Positions 1-12,183 of a stretch of DNA of 64,000 bases are shown piece by piece. The stretch is from contig CM057228.1 in assembly GCA_029891385.1 (NCBI GenBank), forward strand, positions 30,136,214 to 30,200,213, read 5' to 3'. The translations under genes were made by a program, and so were the position numbers. This DNA comes from Erythroxylum novogranatense (taxonomy: Eukaryota; Streptophyta; Magnoliopsida; Malpighiales; Erythroxylaceae). Under the pieces are notes generated by a model. That model worked only from the letters and a program-made list of their open reading frames with translations, made no database searches and had not been told where the DNA came from. Positions within the stretch are counted from its first letter, which is position 1; each line of letters starts with the position of its first letter.

Positions 1-2633
1 GGAAGAGAGGAGAGAAAAAGCTTGGAGTTTCTACCATGTTATTTTCGTGATTTCTAAATAGAAAAGAAGGAAGAAGGAGGAAGCTTGCTTGCAAAACCAA
101 GAAATAACGAAAATGGAGGAGAAAAAGGTAAGAGAGAGAATGCTTGAGTTTTTGAGTTTTTGATTTGTTTGATGGTTGATTAAGCTTGGAATGGTTATGG
201 ATTTATTTTATCTATGATTATTTGAAGAGATTAGACTATGATTATGTTTAATTTTGGATTAATTGTGAATTGGGGATTATGTCAAAATTTGAAAGTTGGG
301 GGTTTTTGAAATTGTTGCTTTAGATTGCTTGAATTAGTGATGAATTTGAGATATCCTAAGTTAATTTTGATGTTTATGCTTTAGGTGAAGTTTAATTTGA
401 AAAATTGTAAATTGGGGGTTTAGACCAAATTAGAAATTTGAGGATTTTGTGAATTAATGGTGTAGAATCATCAATACTAGTATGAATTGGTGAAATATGA
501 AATCAATTTTGAGGAAATTGTGATTTATGATATGGAATTTGTGTAAATTGGTTTAGGCCAATTTTGAAAATTGGAGATTTTCAAAATTGGAGATTGAAAT
601 AGCTTGAATATGTGAGGAATTGGTGTTTTCTAAGTTCAATTTGAGAAATTAAGTTAATTATGATATTGAATTTGAGTGGATTGGTTTAGGTGCATTTTGG
701 AATTTGGGGATTTTGAAGGATTTTAGAAATTAATGATGTACATATCTTGGAATTAATATGAATTGATGACTTATGCATCAAATTGAAGGATTAAGTTATT
801 TATGAGATTGAATTTTGATGAAATTGCTTTAGGGAATGTTAAATTGGAAGAAAGAAGGAGGCTTTGGAGCAATTGAGGCACAAAGCAAGTTGTTAGCATG
901 GATATGAGGTGGGTAGTATATTTATTTATTGAATTGTAAGCTAAGAATGTGATTTTGAAAATTTAAGAAAGCAAAATTTGATTTTGATAAATTATTGTTG
1001 ATAAAATGGGTTGAAAAAGGTTGTGAATGTTTGATATTATGATTTCAAAGGGTTAAAATGAGTTTTAGAAAATGCAAGAATTATGAAATTCATGGTTTTC
1101 AAATTATTGGATTTATGATTTAAATGATTTAAAGAATTAGTGCATATATTGTGATGAATTTGATGAATATGTGATTTAAGTGAATTGCATTCGATTTGTT
1201 ATATGAATTCATGTGGATATATGTTGGTGTCATTTATGACACATTATTGTTATATGATATGAAAATTTAAAGAAAATGTGAAATTTGAAAAGTGCCTTGA
1301 GCGTCTGCTTGTTTTAAGCATGAATATGTGAATTGTATGGGTTTGGTCAGTCCCTCCGTAGAGTCGATTACTTTGTCTCCCTCTTATAGCCTTCTCCCGC
1401 GCCCGCAAGTGGCTTAGGAGTTTCGATTTGGACTCCCCTTCACATTCACAATTTGCACATGACCGCTATCTGAATGTGCGATGACGTCTATTAGACCAAA
1501 ACTAAACCATTTGTTATGTTATGTGATTTTTGATTTTGTTTATGCTGCGTGAAATTTCTCGATGTGATTGCATTCATGTTTATGAGAAATTTTGAAAATG
1601 AGAAAAAGGTTTTCAACCATGAAATTATAGAAATTTGATATGAAAAGTTTGGAAAATTGAAAAGGGTTTGAGAAAATATTTGAAAGTTGAAAAGTTTGAA
1701 AACTAAGCCTTTTGGCAAAAAGTTTATGAAAATTGATTTACGCTTATTATTCAGGTTTATAAATATGTTACCCACGAGCTTAGAGCTCACCCCCTTTTCA
1801 TCCCCATCTCCGTATTGAAAGGTGAGATTGGATGAAAGATGGCCAAGACGTCAGTTTCGATATTTATATGTTTTGTAATCTGTATAAGTTAGATTTTGAG
1901 TAACTTGAATTTTAGTATGGATATGTATATGAATTTGTGTATGGAAATGAGTTATGGGATTGTAAGTGATTTCTGAACTTGTATATGGGTTGGAGATATG
2001 AGAATTTGTGTGATTATGGAATGTGACTTGTGACTATATATAGATATGATTAGATGCGTTTGGATTGAATGAGGAATTTGAATAAGGATGTTTTGATCTG
2101 AATTGAGAATTGTGGAAGTGTTAGGTAATAGATTTGTGTTTTGCTGGTGTTTGGATTCCGGACGGGAGAGTCCGATGATTCTGGATTTTGTGATATTAGA
2201 AGTGTATTTTGGCTTTGCGGTGAATTTTGGGATAGGATAAATGCAAATTATCTTTTGAAATTTCGATAAAATTGGGATAAAAATGTAATTTAAGATTTGT
2301 ATGGATCAATAAGAATATGATCAGATTTAGAGATTTGCATGAGAATGATTTTCCAAAAGTGGAATTTGCTTGTGTGATTTTGAATGAGATTGACTAATGA
2401 GGTAAGAAATGAGAATAAGAAAGAAAGAAAAAAAAATTATACCGGATTTGGATAGTCTAAGTTTCCAACGCGATCATGTTTCTCTGTTCGTTGTTTAACG
2501 GATGTCGATGTTTGTTCAGGTTGATTAATTCATTCGCTTTGTATTTGATTCGATTCGTATTCGATTCCGAATTCTGTTTGTTTTCGGTTTCTGCTTTTCG
2601 GTTGGGATCCGGTTCCCGGATCGAGTCCCAACA
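1..2633 (+). mobile_element. TEK1 5' LTR, 3' portion (Tekay-like Ty3/gypsy)
   Basis: This stretch is nearly identical to about 5020-7649, so the two are the LTRs of one element, this one cut by the window edge. It ends in CCCAACA at 2633 and is followed four bases later by a primer binding site. It is AT-rich and non-coding. The GC-richer patch around 1370-1500 differs from its partner at 6390-6520 by clustered short indels and substitutions, whereas the AT-rich remainder is almost unchanged. Short ORFs here are chance readings. The assignment rests on the LTR/PBS/PPT layout; lineage is inferred from LTR size and the polyprotein tail at 3208-3246. Confidence 0.9.
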
Positions 2634-2637
2634 TAGA

Positions 2638-2651
2638 TGGTATCAGAGCCC
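2638..2651 (+). other. Primer binding site of TEK1 (initiator tRNA-Met type)
   Basis: TGGTATCAGAGCCC starts four bases after the 5' LTR end at 2633. It matches the standard plant LTR-retrotransposon site complementary to the 3' end of initiator tRNA-Met. It fixes the plus orientation of the element. Confidence 0.92.
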
Positions 2652-3183
2652 AGTATTATGATCATACTTGGGCGGAAGTGTTTGTTCAGAGTTTTAACGA
2701 ATAGGATTGTATTAGTAAGAGAGTGATAAAGATGGAAATGGTATGCCATGCATTATGTGAAGAACCTAGTGGATTGTTTGATTAAGGTGATGAGTGATGA
2801 TTGATTAGAAGAAAGTGTTAAGGGCAATTGAGAGGAGAATTTCATAATGAAATGGGAAGAATTGATTTTAGTTATACATGTGTAAGTCGAATTAAGAAAT
2901 ACTTGAAGGATAGGATTAACTGATATGAAGGTATGTCATGAAATATTTGACAAATTAAATTTGGATGAATTATTTTCGAATAAGCATATGTAAGATACAA
3001 TTAAGGGATACTTGAAAGATGAGACAACTTGAGTTTATATCTATATATGTAAGGCATATTGAATTGTGGATATAGTGAAATGTGGTGTACTTGATATAAG
3101 AAGTAAGTTAAGAATGTGTATGATGAGGAAATTAGATAACAAAAGTGACTATGATCTTTTGGAAAGAAATTAACTAAGAGAAT

Positions 3184-3247
3184 GTGTTACTTGATGATTT
3201 ACTACGTATGAATTTCGAGGACGAAATTCTTTTAAGAGGGGGAGAAA
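3184..3247 (+). pseudogene. Last residues of a chromovirus polyprotein
   Basis: The frame reads NFEDEILLRGG from about 3211, the tail that ends Tekay/Del-type polyproteins just before the polypurine tract. Nothing upstream in the frame resembles chromodomain or integrase. The open frame runs on into the LTR, as is usual when the stop lies past the PPT. It is a scar showing that TEK1 derives from a coding gypsy element, not a working gene. Confidence 0.65.
3234..3247 (+). other. Polypurine tract of TEK1
   Basis: AAGAGGGGGAGAAA lies immediately before the TGTTG start of the 3' LTR, the position where plus-strand DNA synthesis is primed. Confidence 0.9.
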
Positions 3248-3479
3248 TGTTGTACCCCGAACTTTTGATGAAAATTAGAAATAGTAAAATGAATTTAAGT
3301 GAGAAAGAAATTGGTGAGAAAATTATAAATTTAAGGAAATTTAATGAAATTAAAAAAAAGAATTTTTGAGAAAAGAATTGTTTAATTTTGAGGACTTTGA
3401 TATTTGAGTGAACTTATATGGATTATGAAAAGAAAGTGGATGAGTTGATTGAAATGAAGTTAAATAGCAAGAATTAAAA

Positions 3480-4730
3480 AGAAAAAGTGTGAAAATTTGA
3501 AGAATTTAGAAAGTTTGACTTTTGGAGATAAAATGTTTGACTTGAGAGTTGACTTTTTGATTTTGGGAGAATTTGAGAAAATGATCTTCTGGAAATTTGT
3601 AGTTTATGTCAAGAGCTTTCTGTAGCCATAAAGTTTGATATTTTTCGATATCGGGAGTGAGAGTTATGATCAGTCAAAGTTCGCTTGAAGTTTGACTTTT
3701 TGAAAATAAAAGTCAAACTTTTTGATTTAGGCAAAATTCGAGAAAGTGATCAACATGAACATTGTAGCCTCTGTCGAGAGCTTTTCGTGGACATAAAGTT
3801 TGCTATTTTTCGATGTCGGGATTGAGAGATATGAATTTATGAAGATATGCTTGGTTTTGAAAATGCTATTAAGTATAGATTTGTGTGTTCTATACTTCGA
3901 GGCCACTCGTCATATGGATTTCGTCTGAATTGGAGTAAGTAGTCTTCATGAAAGTTTTAGATGATGTTTTTATCTTTCCATTGATATAAATTTTGCAATT
4001 TTTCGATATCGGGGCTAGGAGTTATGAGCGTTTAAAAATTGGAAGTTGTTTAGAAAAAGTTGTTTTGGACATAAGCTTTGATTGAGTTTTTGACCTCTTT
4101 TGAGACCTAATTTGATTTTGAGTACTTCAGGGAAGTTGTATAGCTTCCTTTTATCTTTCTATTGACACCAAATTTGTTAAATTCCGAGTTCGGGATCGAG
4201 AGATATAATTTTGGAAAATTTCGGTTTTGAAGTTCCGCTACTTTGTTTCTTTATCCGATCCTTTTCGTAATCTTTTGCTTATAATTCCTTCGTACAACAT
4301 CCGATTGATTTGAATCTCGAAGCGTTGGATTCCTAAGACATTTAATTTCATTTTTATGAAGAATTATGATTTTAAGGAGATTAAATGGAAAGAGATTGAT
4401 TGAACCAAAGTGAGAGATTTGGTTATAGGTTATAAGTTGGATAATTTTCTGAACATGGTTCAGTATTTTGTGATATTCGGGAGCTGTACAACTCCGATTG
4501 AGTTGATTCTTAAGGGCAAATAAAGTTAAGATATAGGGATACAACTCTTGTGAAGGGATCGAAATTTAATTTCATCCTTAAGATTGTTAATTTCTGGACT
4601 GAAGTTATGTTAATGTTCAGCCTCAGATTTTGTGAAGATCCGATAGTATTTCGGCTATAACTTCTTCGTTTCTGATCCGAATTGAGCGCGGTTAGTGGCG
4701 TTAGATTCGTAATATCTATAGGAACAATTT
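3480..4730 (+). repeat. Degenerate ~165-195 bp subrepeats in TEK1 LTR
   Basis: At least four related modules are marked by TTTTTCGATATCGGG-like cores near 3641, 3806, 3999 and (diverged) 4181. Each module also has a GAGAGTTATGA-like phrase after the core and a GAGCTTTC/TTCATGAAAG-like phrase before it. Spacings are about 165, 193 and 182 bp. Similar modules occur in reverse orientation in the TEK3 LTRs and in SOLO2. Confidence 0.65.
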
Positions 4731-4919
4731 TCAAGAAGAAAGTTTGTCCAAATTATTTCGTTTAGATGCTTGAAAACAGGACGCAAGTAGTCAGTTTTTC
4801 AAGTTCCTGCAGGGGTAATTTTGGAAATAAGCAAATAAGTGAAGGGAAAGTTGGTCATTTTGGCACCATTTTAAGTGACATGGCAAAACTCACTTGGAGC
4901 TATCGTTTTTACCCATTTA

Positions 4920-5160
4920 CAGCAGAAGAAGGTTCACGAAAATAACAAGAAGAAGAGAGAAGAAGAAAGAAGAAAATAAGAAGAAGAAGAAAGTGGAAGG
5001 TTCGGCCATGAGAAGGAGGAAGAGAGGAGAGAAAAAGCTTGGAGTTTTGGAGTTTCTACCATGTTATTTTCGTGATTTCTAGATAGAAAAGAAGGAAGAA
5101 GGAGGAAGCTTGCTTGCAAAACCAAGAAATAACGAAAATGGAGGAGAAAAAGGTAAGAGA
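4920..5160 (+). promoter_or_regulatory. Purine-rich leader with 5' splice-donor-like site in TEK1 LTR
   Basis: About 240 bases are dominated by GAA/GGA runs and end in GAAAAAGGTAAGAGAG, with a donor-like GT at 5153-5154. The 5' LTR carries the same site at 128-129. Purine-rich leader then donor is also seen in SOLO1. An LTR-borne untranslated exon is an inference; no acceptor was assigned. The two antisense-overlapping ORFs here are low-complexity artefacts. Confidence 0.4.
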
Positions 5161-7649
5161 GAGAATGCTTGAGTTTTTGAGTTTTTGATTTGTTTGATGG
5201 TTGATTAAGCTTGGAATGGTTATGGATTTAGTTTATCTATGATTATTTGAAGAGATTAGACTATGATTATGTTTAATTTTGGATTAATTGTGAATTGGGG
5301 ATTATGTCAAAATTTGAAAGTTGAGGGTTTTTGAAATTGTTGCTTTAGATTGCTTGAATTAGTGATGAATTTGAGATATCCTAAGTTAATTTTGATGTTT
5401 ATGCTTTAGGTGAAGTTTAATTTGAAAAATTGTAAATTGGGGGTTTAGGCCAAATTAGAAATTTGGAGATTTTGTGAATTAATGGTGTAGAATCATCAAT
5501 ACTAGTATGAATTGGTGAAATATGAAATCAATTTTGAGAAAATTGTGATTTATGATATGGAATTTGTGTAAATTGGTTTAGGCCAATTTTGAAAATTGGG
5601 GATTTTCAAAATTGGAGATTGAAATAGCTTGAATATGTGAGGAATTGATGTTTTCTAAGCTCAATTTGAGAAATTAAGTTAATTATAATATTGAATTTGA
5701 GTGGATTGGTTTAGGTGCATTTTGGAATTTGAGGATTTTGAAGGATTTTAGAAATTAATGATGTACATATCTTGGAATTAGTATGAATTGATGACTTATG
5801 CATCAAATCAAGGATTAAGTTATTTATGAGATTGAATTTTGATGAAATTGCTTTAGGGAATGTTAAATTGGAAGAAAGAAGGAGGCTTTGGAGCAATTGA
5901 GGCACAAAGCAAGTTGTTAGCATGGATATGAGGTGGGTAGTATATTTATTTATTGAATTGTAAGCTAAGAATGTGATTTTGAAAATTTAAGAAAGCAAAA
6001 TTTGATTTTGATAAATTATTGTTGATAAAATGGGTTGAAAAGGTTGTGAATGTTTGATATTATGATTTCAAAGGGTTAAAATGAGTTTTAGAAAATGCAA
6101 GAATTATGAAATTCATGGTTTTCAAATTATTGGATTTATGATTTAAATGATTTAAAGAATTAGTGCATATATTGTGATGAATTTGATGAATATGTGATTT
6201 AAGTGAATTGCATTCGATTTGTTATATGAATTCATGTGGATATATGTTGGTGTAATTTATGACACATTATGATTATATGATATGAAAAATTTAAAGAAAA
6301 TGTGAAATTTAGAAAAATGCCTTCGGGCAATCTGCTTGTTTTAAGCATGAATATGTGAATTGTATGGGTTTGGTCAGGTCCCCTCCGTAGAGTCAAGTAA
6401 TTGCCTCCTCTTATAGCCTTCTCCCACGCCATGCAGTGGCTTAGGAGTTCCGATTTCAGACTCCCCTCATTTCATGGCCGCATGACCGCTATCTTGAAAT
6501 GTGCGAGACGTCTATTAGTTAGACCAAACCAAACCATTTTGTTATGTTATGTGATTTTTATTTTGTTTATGAGCGTGAAATTTCTCGATTTGATTGCATT
6601 CATGTTTATGAGAAATTTTGAAAATGAGAAAAGGGTTTTCAACCATGAAATTGTAGAAATTTGATATGAAAAGTTTGGAAAATTGAAAAGGGTTCGAGAA
6701 AAATATTTGAAAGTTGAAAAGTTTGAAAACTAAGCCTTTTGGCAAAAGTTTATGAAAATTGATTTCGCTTATTATTCAGCTTTATAAATATGTTACCCAC
6801 GAGCTTGAAGCTCACCCCTCTTTCATCCCCATCTCCGTATTCACCGTGAGATTGGATGAAAGATGGTCAAGACGTCGCTTTGATATTTATATGTTTTGTA
6901 ATCTGTATAAGTTAGATTTTGAGTAACTTGAATTTTAGTATGGATATGTATATGAATTTGTGTATGGAAATGAGTTATGGGATTGTAAGTGATTTCTGAA
7001 CTTGTATATGGGTTGGAGATATGAGAATTTGTGTGATTATGGAATGTGACTTGTGACTATATATAGATATGATTAAATGCGTTTGGATTGAATGAGGAAT
7101 TTGAATAAGGATGTTTTGATCTGAATTGAGAATTGTGGAAGTGTTAGGTAATAGATTTGTGTTTTGCTCGTGTTTGGATTCCGGACGGGAGAGTCCGATG
7201 ATTCTGGATTTTGTGATATTAGAAGTGTATTTTGGCTTTGCAGGAATTTTTGGGATAGGATAAATGCAATTATCTTTGAAATTTCGATAAAATTGGGATA
7301 AAAATGTAATTTAAGATTTGTATGGATCAATAAGAATATGATCAGATTTAGAGATTTGCATGAGAATGATTTTCCAAAAGTGGAATTTGCTTGTGTGATT
7401 TTGAATGAGATTGACTAATGGGGTAAGAAATGAGAATAAGAAAGAAAGAAAAAAAATTATACCGGATTTGGATAGTCTAAGTTTCCAACGCGATCATGTT
7501 TCTCTGTTCGTTGTTTAACGGATGTCGATGTTTGTTCGAGTTGATTAATTGTTCGCTTTGTATTTGATTCGATTCAGATTCGATTCAAATTACATTTATT
7601 TTGCTTTCGCTTTCCGGTTGGGATCCGGTTCCCGGATCGGGTCCCAACA

Positions 7650-9913
7650 CGGAATGAGATGATCTAGGTATGGTTTTAAAGAAGACTTCAAGGGATACAA
7701 CTTCTATTTCAGGCAAAATTTCGAAATTCAGACGTTTTGAGGGTCAAATTGTTAAAGTGGTATAGGTGACCCGTAGCAGTCCGTTAAACGGGCATTCACT
7801 GGACAAAGGATATAAATTAAGCCTCAAATGGGTTTTAAAGTGAACCTAGAAGGATCCTTAGTCTATGGGGCTAATGTATGAAAGGTTTAAAGCGAAATCG
7901 AAGGTTAAAACTTGATGAATGAATGGGTAGGATCAAAAGTGTCAAATGCATGTGTAAATGGGAATGGAAATGTTTACATGCTTGTGATATTGTTCAAGGA
8001 AGTTAAGTAAATGGTACTAAGTGATTTATTATGATAGGAATTGATATGAGGAGATCATATAAGGGTAGAAATGAAATGACAGAAATCGAGTTATGTTATC
8101 AAATGAGATGCAAGTGTATGGTTTTGTTAGACTCTTAAAGAGTCAAATTTGAATGGATAATTGAAAACAATCATATGCAAGTAGACAAATTGAATTATGA
8201 TTTGAGAATGGATAATCGGTCGATGTAAAGCATATACCCTGAATTGTCATTGAGCATGCATTAAATATTGCACATATACATATGTGAAAATGGGATGGCT
8301 ATATAATTGTACCTTATTAATGTGTGTGCAAATTGTGTTTGGCATATGAATGATACAGATGTAACGCCCACGGCCAGACGTTTCCGGATCATAAAAGCTC
8401 ATGCTAATCTGGAGCGTACTGTGAGTAGACCTAGATGGTCTTATTTTTATGGTTTACTTGGTTCAGTTGCAATTGAATGGTAATATTGATTGAAATTGAA
8501 TATGGGTTCCGGAAAAGAGGTCCGATGATTGATTGTGTATTGGGAATTGCGTTATTGAAGTGTTCCTTGATTGTGAATTGGATGAACTAAGTGTACATGA
8601 TGTAATTATTAAATGGTTTGAATGCATAATTGCATATAGATAATTTGCATATGGATGAAATATGAATTCTTAACTAGATGTTGAATGCTGGACTACGGTC
8701 CGATGATAAGTGGTCATGATTGATTAAGTTCATGCGAATATGGGCAATGCATTTCATTGCATGACAAAAATGAAATATAATGGGAGTTGTGACCAGAGTA
8801 GTCAATGATTAGAGCTTAAAGCTCATCGAGTGAAAAGAGCTTCGTGCTCAGATATTGATTCAGAGCCTCAGGCTCAACGACAATGAGCCCTATATGGGAT
8901 AGTTATTAGAGCTACAAGCTCACCGATAATGAGCCCTATATGGGACAGTTATTAGAGCTACAAGCTCAACGACAATGAGCCCTATATGGGACAGTTTAAA
9001 CACTCGGTCACAACAAAGAACTAAGTAACTGGAGATTGAGTCTCATGTACATATGTATGCATAATATGATTGACTTGATTGTTCTGAATGGGATTGGTTT
9101 ACTGGAATTTAATGAAATTGACATGATATATTGTGTTCCATGCATTCCATTCATGAATGCATAAACAGATAATGGAAGTTGGACCTGAGTTGCCATCGCT
9201 AGAGCTTAAAGCTCAACAAATGAAAACGAGCCTCGAGCTCGAGAGCCAATGGCTCAACGATTAATGAGCCCGGTATCTATGGGTACGGGACAGTACAGGC
9301 ACTCGGCCAACAATGTAATAACTGAGAAAGGGGTTTCATAAGCATTTCAGATACATTTTGTTAAATGTGCTTGAGTGATCGAAATGTGCATTGATCTATG
9401 TGTATATGGGAATATGAATTTGCATTGAATGGGAATGTGAAATGGTATGGAATGGGACATATGAAACTGTATTGAATGGGACTGACTTACTTGTATTGAA
9501 TGGACATATGAAATTATATTGATTGGGCATACGAAATTGTATTGATTGTAAACATGACATTGAATTGATTGTGAATATAAAGTGTGATAGCGAATGTGAA
9601 ATGCGATTACGGGAAAGTATTTATATATTGTGTGACTGGGTGAACCATCAACGATGGTCACTCACTGAGTTCGCAAAACTCACCCAAAATTTGCATCTAT
9701 TTTTCAGGTTTCAGAAGATTACCCGCTATGCAACGGAGTAGGCTTCTGCAAAATTAGAGGATCGGGATCGGTTAGTTCCGCATTAGGATTTTTGTATGAA
9801 GTGCATTCTGCGATTTTTATGCAATGTATCATTGAACTTTTCAGTTTGTACTAAGGGTGAAAATATGGGAAACTGAGTAAATGGGACTGATTAAATATGA
9901 ATGTTATTGTGTA
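7650..9913 (+). mobile_element. TEK2 LTR, part 1 (Tekay-like, + strand)
   Basis: Directly after TEK1 lies AT-rich LTR sequence that resumes at 12184 and ends at 12549 in GGATGCTACA. Order and motifs match the reverse complement of the TEK3 LTRs: a phrase like CCTAGATGG near 8430, arrays of GAGC..GCTC hairpins, then CCATCAACGATGGTCACTCACTGAG near 9645. That supports a related family on the plus strand. Its 5' end lies left of TEK1, outside the window. It contains no coding sequence. Confidence 0.7.
8812..9255 (+). repeat. Array of GAGC(N)GCTC hairpins with 46-bp tandem repeat
   Basis: Eight 13-base imperfect or perfect hairpins of the form GAGCY-N3-RGCTC lie at 8812, 8837, 8863, 8909, 8955, 9202, 9228 and 9243. 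Within the array, AATGAGCCCTATATGGGA recurs at 8882, 8928 and 8974, a 46-bp tandem period. The same hairpins occur in the TEK3 LTRs (15786 and 15832) and singly in TEK1, SOLO1 and SOLO2. Confidence 0.75.
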
Positions 9914-11344
9914 TGTTGGACCCCGCTGCCGGAGCCCAACGTCTGACGTGAGAGCGTGGCAGGGAAGACGTGAGCAAGGGAAAAAGACCCGCGGAAGTGT
10001 AATGGGCCTATTGGAAAGTACACTTGAAACCCGCTTTCATGCATAATTTAAGTAAACAAAGCGAAACATGGATTAAACGATTTAGAAAGGAGACCATCGG
10101 AAGTTCAATGGACTCATCGTGAATAAACTCAAAACGTGCTTTCATGCTTGTAAGCAACCAAAACCGTAATTCATGTTTCAATTGATGATATCTCAAAACA
10201 AATTACAACTCTGAGTTCAAGAGCTGAAATATAAAACACTCTTGAACCAATGATACTTGAAATGAAATTAAAGTTGTGAAAATAAACATGACAAAATATA
10301 ACCTGAGTGTTTGCCGCACTCGTGACTCACTCACTCGATCTCCGACTCACACCGTATGGGGAGATTAGAGAGGTGAGCTATAATGCTCGGGGAACATATT
10401 TATAATATAGTAATAAGCAAAATATTCAAAATATCTCATTGCCGTAATACTTGTTGAAATCATAATATCTCAACATGTATGAGTCATTTCTTGTAAAGTA
10501 CTTGATTCTTGAATAAATCATGATGTATGTCACATAACAAAACATAACACATAACATGATGGTTTGGGTGTCCCGGGTTCGTGACGTACTACACATAGCC
10601 ATCGAAATGTTGATGTGTAGACGTAGTTTCATGAGGGAATCTATCTGAGAAACCCTATGCCACGACCAGGCGTGGGAGAAGCCTTCGAGTCAATGTGCAC
10701 TTGACTATCATGAGGGACACCACAAACCCACATAAGTATGCATAATTCAGATTCTTGTAAACTGATTTGCTAACTGCACTTGATTGTAATCTTGCTTGAA
10801 CTTGCTTGTCATGTATAATTCATAAAGCTTGAAGTCATGCACTTGTATTCGTGAAAGGAAAACACCCTTTGTAAAATCTTGATAATAATCATGAATGCAA
10901 TCACAATACACATATCATCATTCATGGTAGTATGCAATGCGATTCGTGGATGATGAAATGCAAATGCATAAGATCTTGCTTGATTTGAACTAAACAATGA
11001 GCACTTATATACTTTATTATAAACATGAACCCACCGATATCCTCGCTTGTTCTTGCCTAGGATTGAATTTCCTCTTGTGCCTCTCGATCCTCTTGCCTCT
11101 CTTGTTCTCCTAACAATAAGAATCAAATTCTCATTCGAACTCATGAGAAACCATAATGTTACCATTCTTAACTTCCAACTAAAATTTCACATCCTTAGAA
11201 ACCAATTCATCACTTCATCACTTCATCTAACTTGTAGATCTATCTCTCTAGTTCACAAAGCCTCTAAAATCACCCCAAAAGTACTTCTGTAGCGAAAGAT
11301 ATGATCAAAATTCTAAAAACAAAACAGCATAAACATCTTGAGTT

Positions 11345-11560
11345 CGCCGCGACGAAGGCTGCGCCACATGCATGGCGAACAACTCATGGCCACAAGGCGA
11401 AGGTCACAGACGCCAGACGCCATGGCGAGGGCCAGCCTCTTGCCGTCGAGCAAAATCACGACGTCATGACGTGCAAGTTTTCCTCAGACGCCAAAGGCGT
11501 GCTCATGAGCATGTCGCGACGTGCGGACGGGAGGGTCGACTCCCGAACCCAGATCTCCGA
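11345..11560 (-). repeat. GC-rich island with inverted repeats inside SOLO1
   Basis: A roughly 215-bp GC-rich patch sits in otherwise AT-rich LTR and is full of short complementary words such as GACGCCAGACGCCATGGCG and GACGTCATGACGTGC. It lies where the TEK3 LTRs have their 51-bp hairpin repeats and SOLO2 has its own GC-rich patch. Confidence 0.5.
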
Positions 11561-11784
11561 CATTTTTAACCCTAAAACCTTCCCTTCTTCTTCTACAACA
11601 AATCTAAGCCATGCATCAAGTCATATACTTCCATTCTACACTTATTCTACCATCAGAAACATAAAAATACAACAATCCAAGCAAATCTAAAAATCTTCAC
11701 CATAAACCCTAAACCAATGATTTCATCCTCAATCCAACCCATTCTAGGTTCCAAACCATGTCAAACACAGATAAAAGGAGTCTA

Positions 11785-11795
11785 ACTTACCTGTA
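11785..11795 (-). promoter_or_regulatory. Candidate 5' splice donor in SOLO1
   Basis: On the minus strand the sequence reads CTACAGGTAAGT, a near-perfect plant donor (CAG|GTAAGT). It follows a purine-rich leader (minus-strand reading of 11815-11930). The equivalent position in TEK1 also has a purine-rich leader ending in GGTAAG. Use as a splice site is inferred. Confidence 0.4.
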
Positions 11796-12183
11796 GAATG
11801 CTTGAAAATCCGACGGAATCAACAAACGAAAGTTTCCTCTTTTCCTCTTCTCCTTCTCCTCTCACTGCCGCCGACCCTCTCTTCTTCGTTCTTTCTTCTT
11901 TCTAATTCTCTTTATTTCTTTTCTTCTTTTAATCTTAAAACCCTAAGATGCATAAGTACCAACATGCCCTTCCTTACTTAGTCTAAAACATCCTAATTCA
12001 TGTGTTATGCCCATTTTACCCTTAAATATTTTTACCCTTCCATAAATATAATTTTCACCATAAACTCAATAAATTCCAAATTTTCCATGAATATTATCAA
12101 TAAAATCAATCTAGACCATAAATCATAAATCAAAATAATTCATGCTTAATAACATCATGAAAACAAAAATTTGGGGTCCAACA

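Larger units (their letters stand above)
2634..3247 (+). mobile_element. TEK1 internal region, 614 bp, gag-pol missing
   Basis: Between PBS and PPT there are only 614 bases, against several kilobases in a coding Tekay element. No gag, protease, reverse transcriptase or integrase can be read in any frame; only the very end of a polyprotein frame survives beside the PPT. With intact PBS, PPT and long LTRs this resembles a large retrotransposon derivative (LARD) or an internally deleted Tekay element that would need another element's proteins to move. The bases from 2660 to 3180 are AT-rich without a recognised motif. Confidence 0.85.
3248..7649 (+). mobile_element. TEK1 3' LTR, 4402 bp
   Basis: The LTR starts TGTTG and ends CAACA, a perfect 5-bp terminal inverted repeat. 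Its last 2.6 kb is nearly identical to 1-2633, implying a fairly recent insertion. Inside are degenerate subrepeats (3480-4730), a purine-rich leader with a splice-donor-like site (4920-5160), then AT-rich sequence with GAGCTTGAAGCTC near 6805. At 4.4 kb it is large even for Tekay-type LTRs. The target duplication cannot be tested because the left end is outside the window; the five bases after the LTR are CGGAA. Confidence 0.92.
9914..12183 (-). mobile_element. SOLO1: 2270-bp solo LTR, Tekay-like, in TEK2 LTR
   Basis: The unit starts TGTTGGACCCC and ends GGGGTCCAACA, an 11-bp terminal inverted repeat, and is flanked by a perfect 5-bp duplication GTGTA (9909-9913 and 12184-12188). No interior and no second LTR is present, so it is a solo LTR left by recombination. 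Orientation is minus, judged from GAGGTGAGCTATAATGCTC at 10370, which lines up with SOLO2 in the same orientation. It carries a GC-rich island at 11345-11560. ORFs inside, including 11301-11690, are non-coding readings of that island. Confidence 0.9.

Noticed and set aside
4934..5125. Leu/Ser-rich ORF with a signal-peptide-like look
   Set aside because: It is the antisense of a GAA-rich tract; composition alone explains it.
1..7649. Tandem duplication of a host locus
   Set aside because: The duplicated blocks have TG..CA ends with PBS and PPT at the correct places, so they are LTRs of one element.
8360..8420. Possible tRNA or small RNA near the GTAACGCCCACGGCC patch
   Set aside because: No cloverleaf or A/B box could be drawn; it is LTR sequence homologous to the TEK3 LTRs.
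11301..11690. 129-codon ORF with His/Arg-rich start
   Set aside because: It reads through the GC-rich island of SOLO1 on the strand opposite to the LTR; no recognisable domain.
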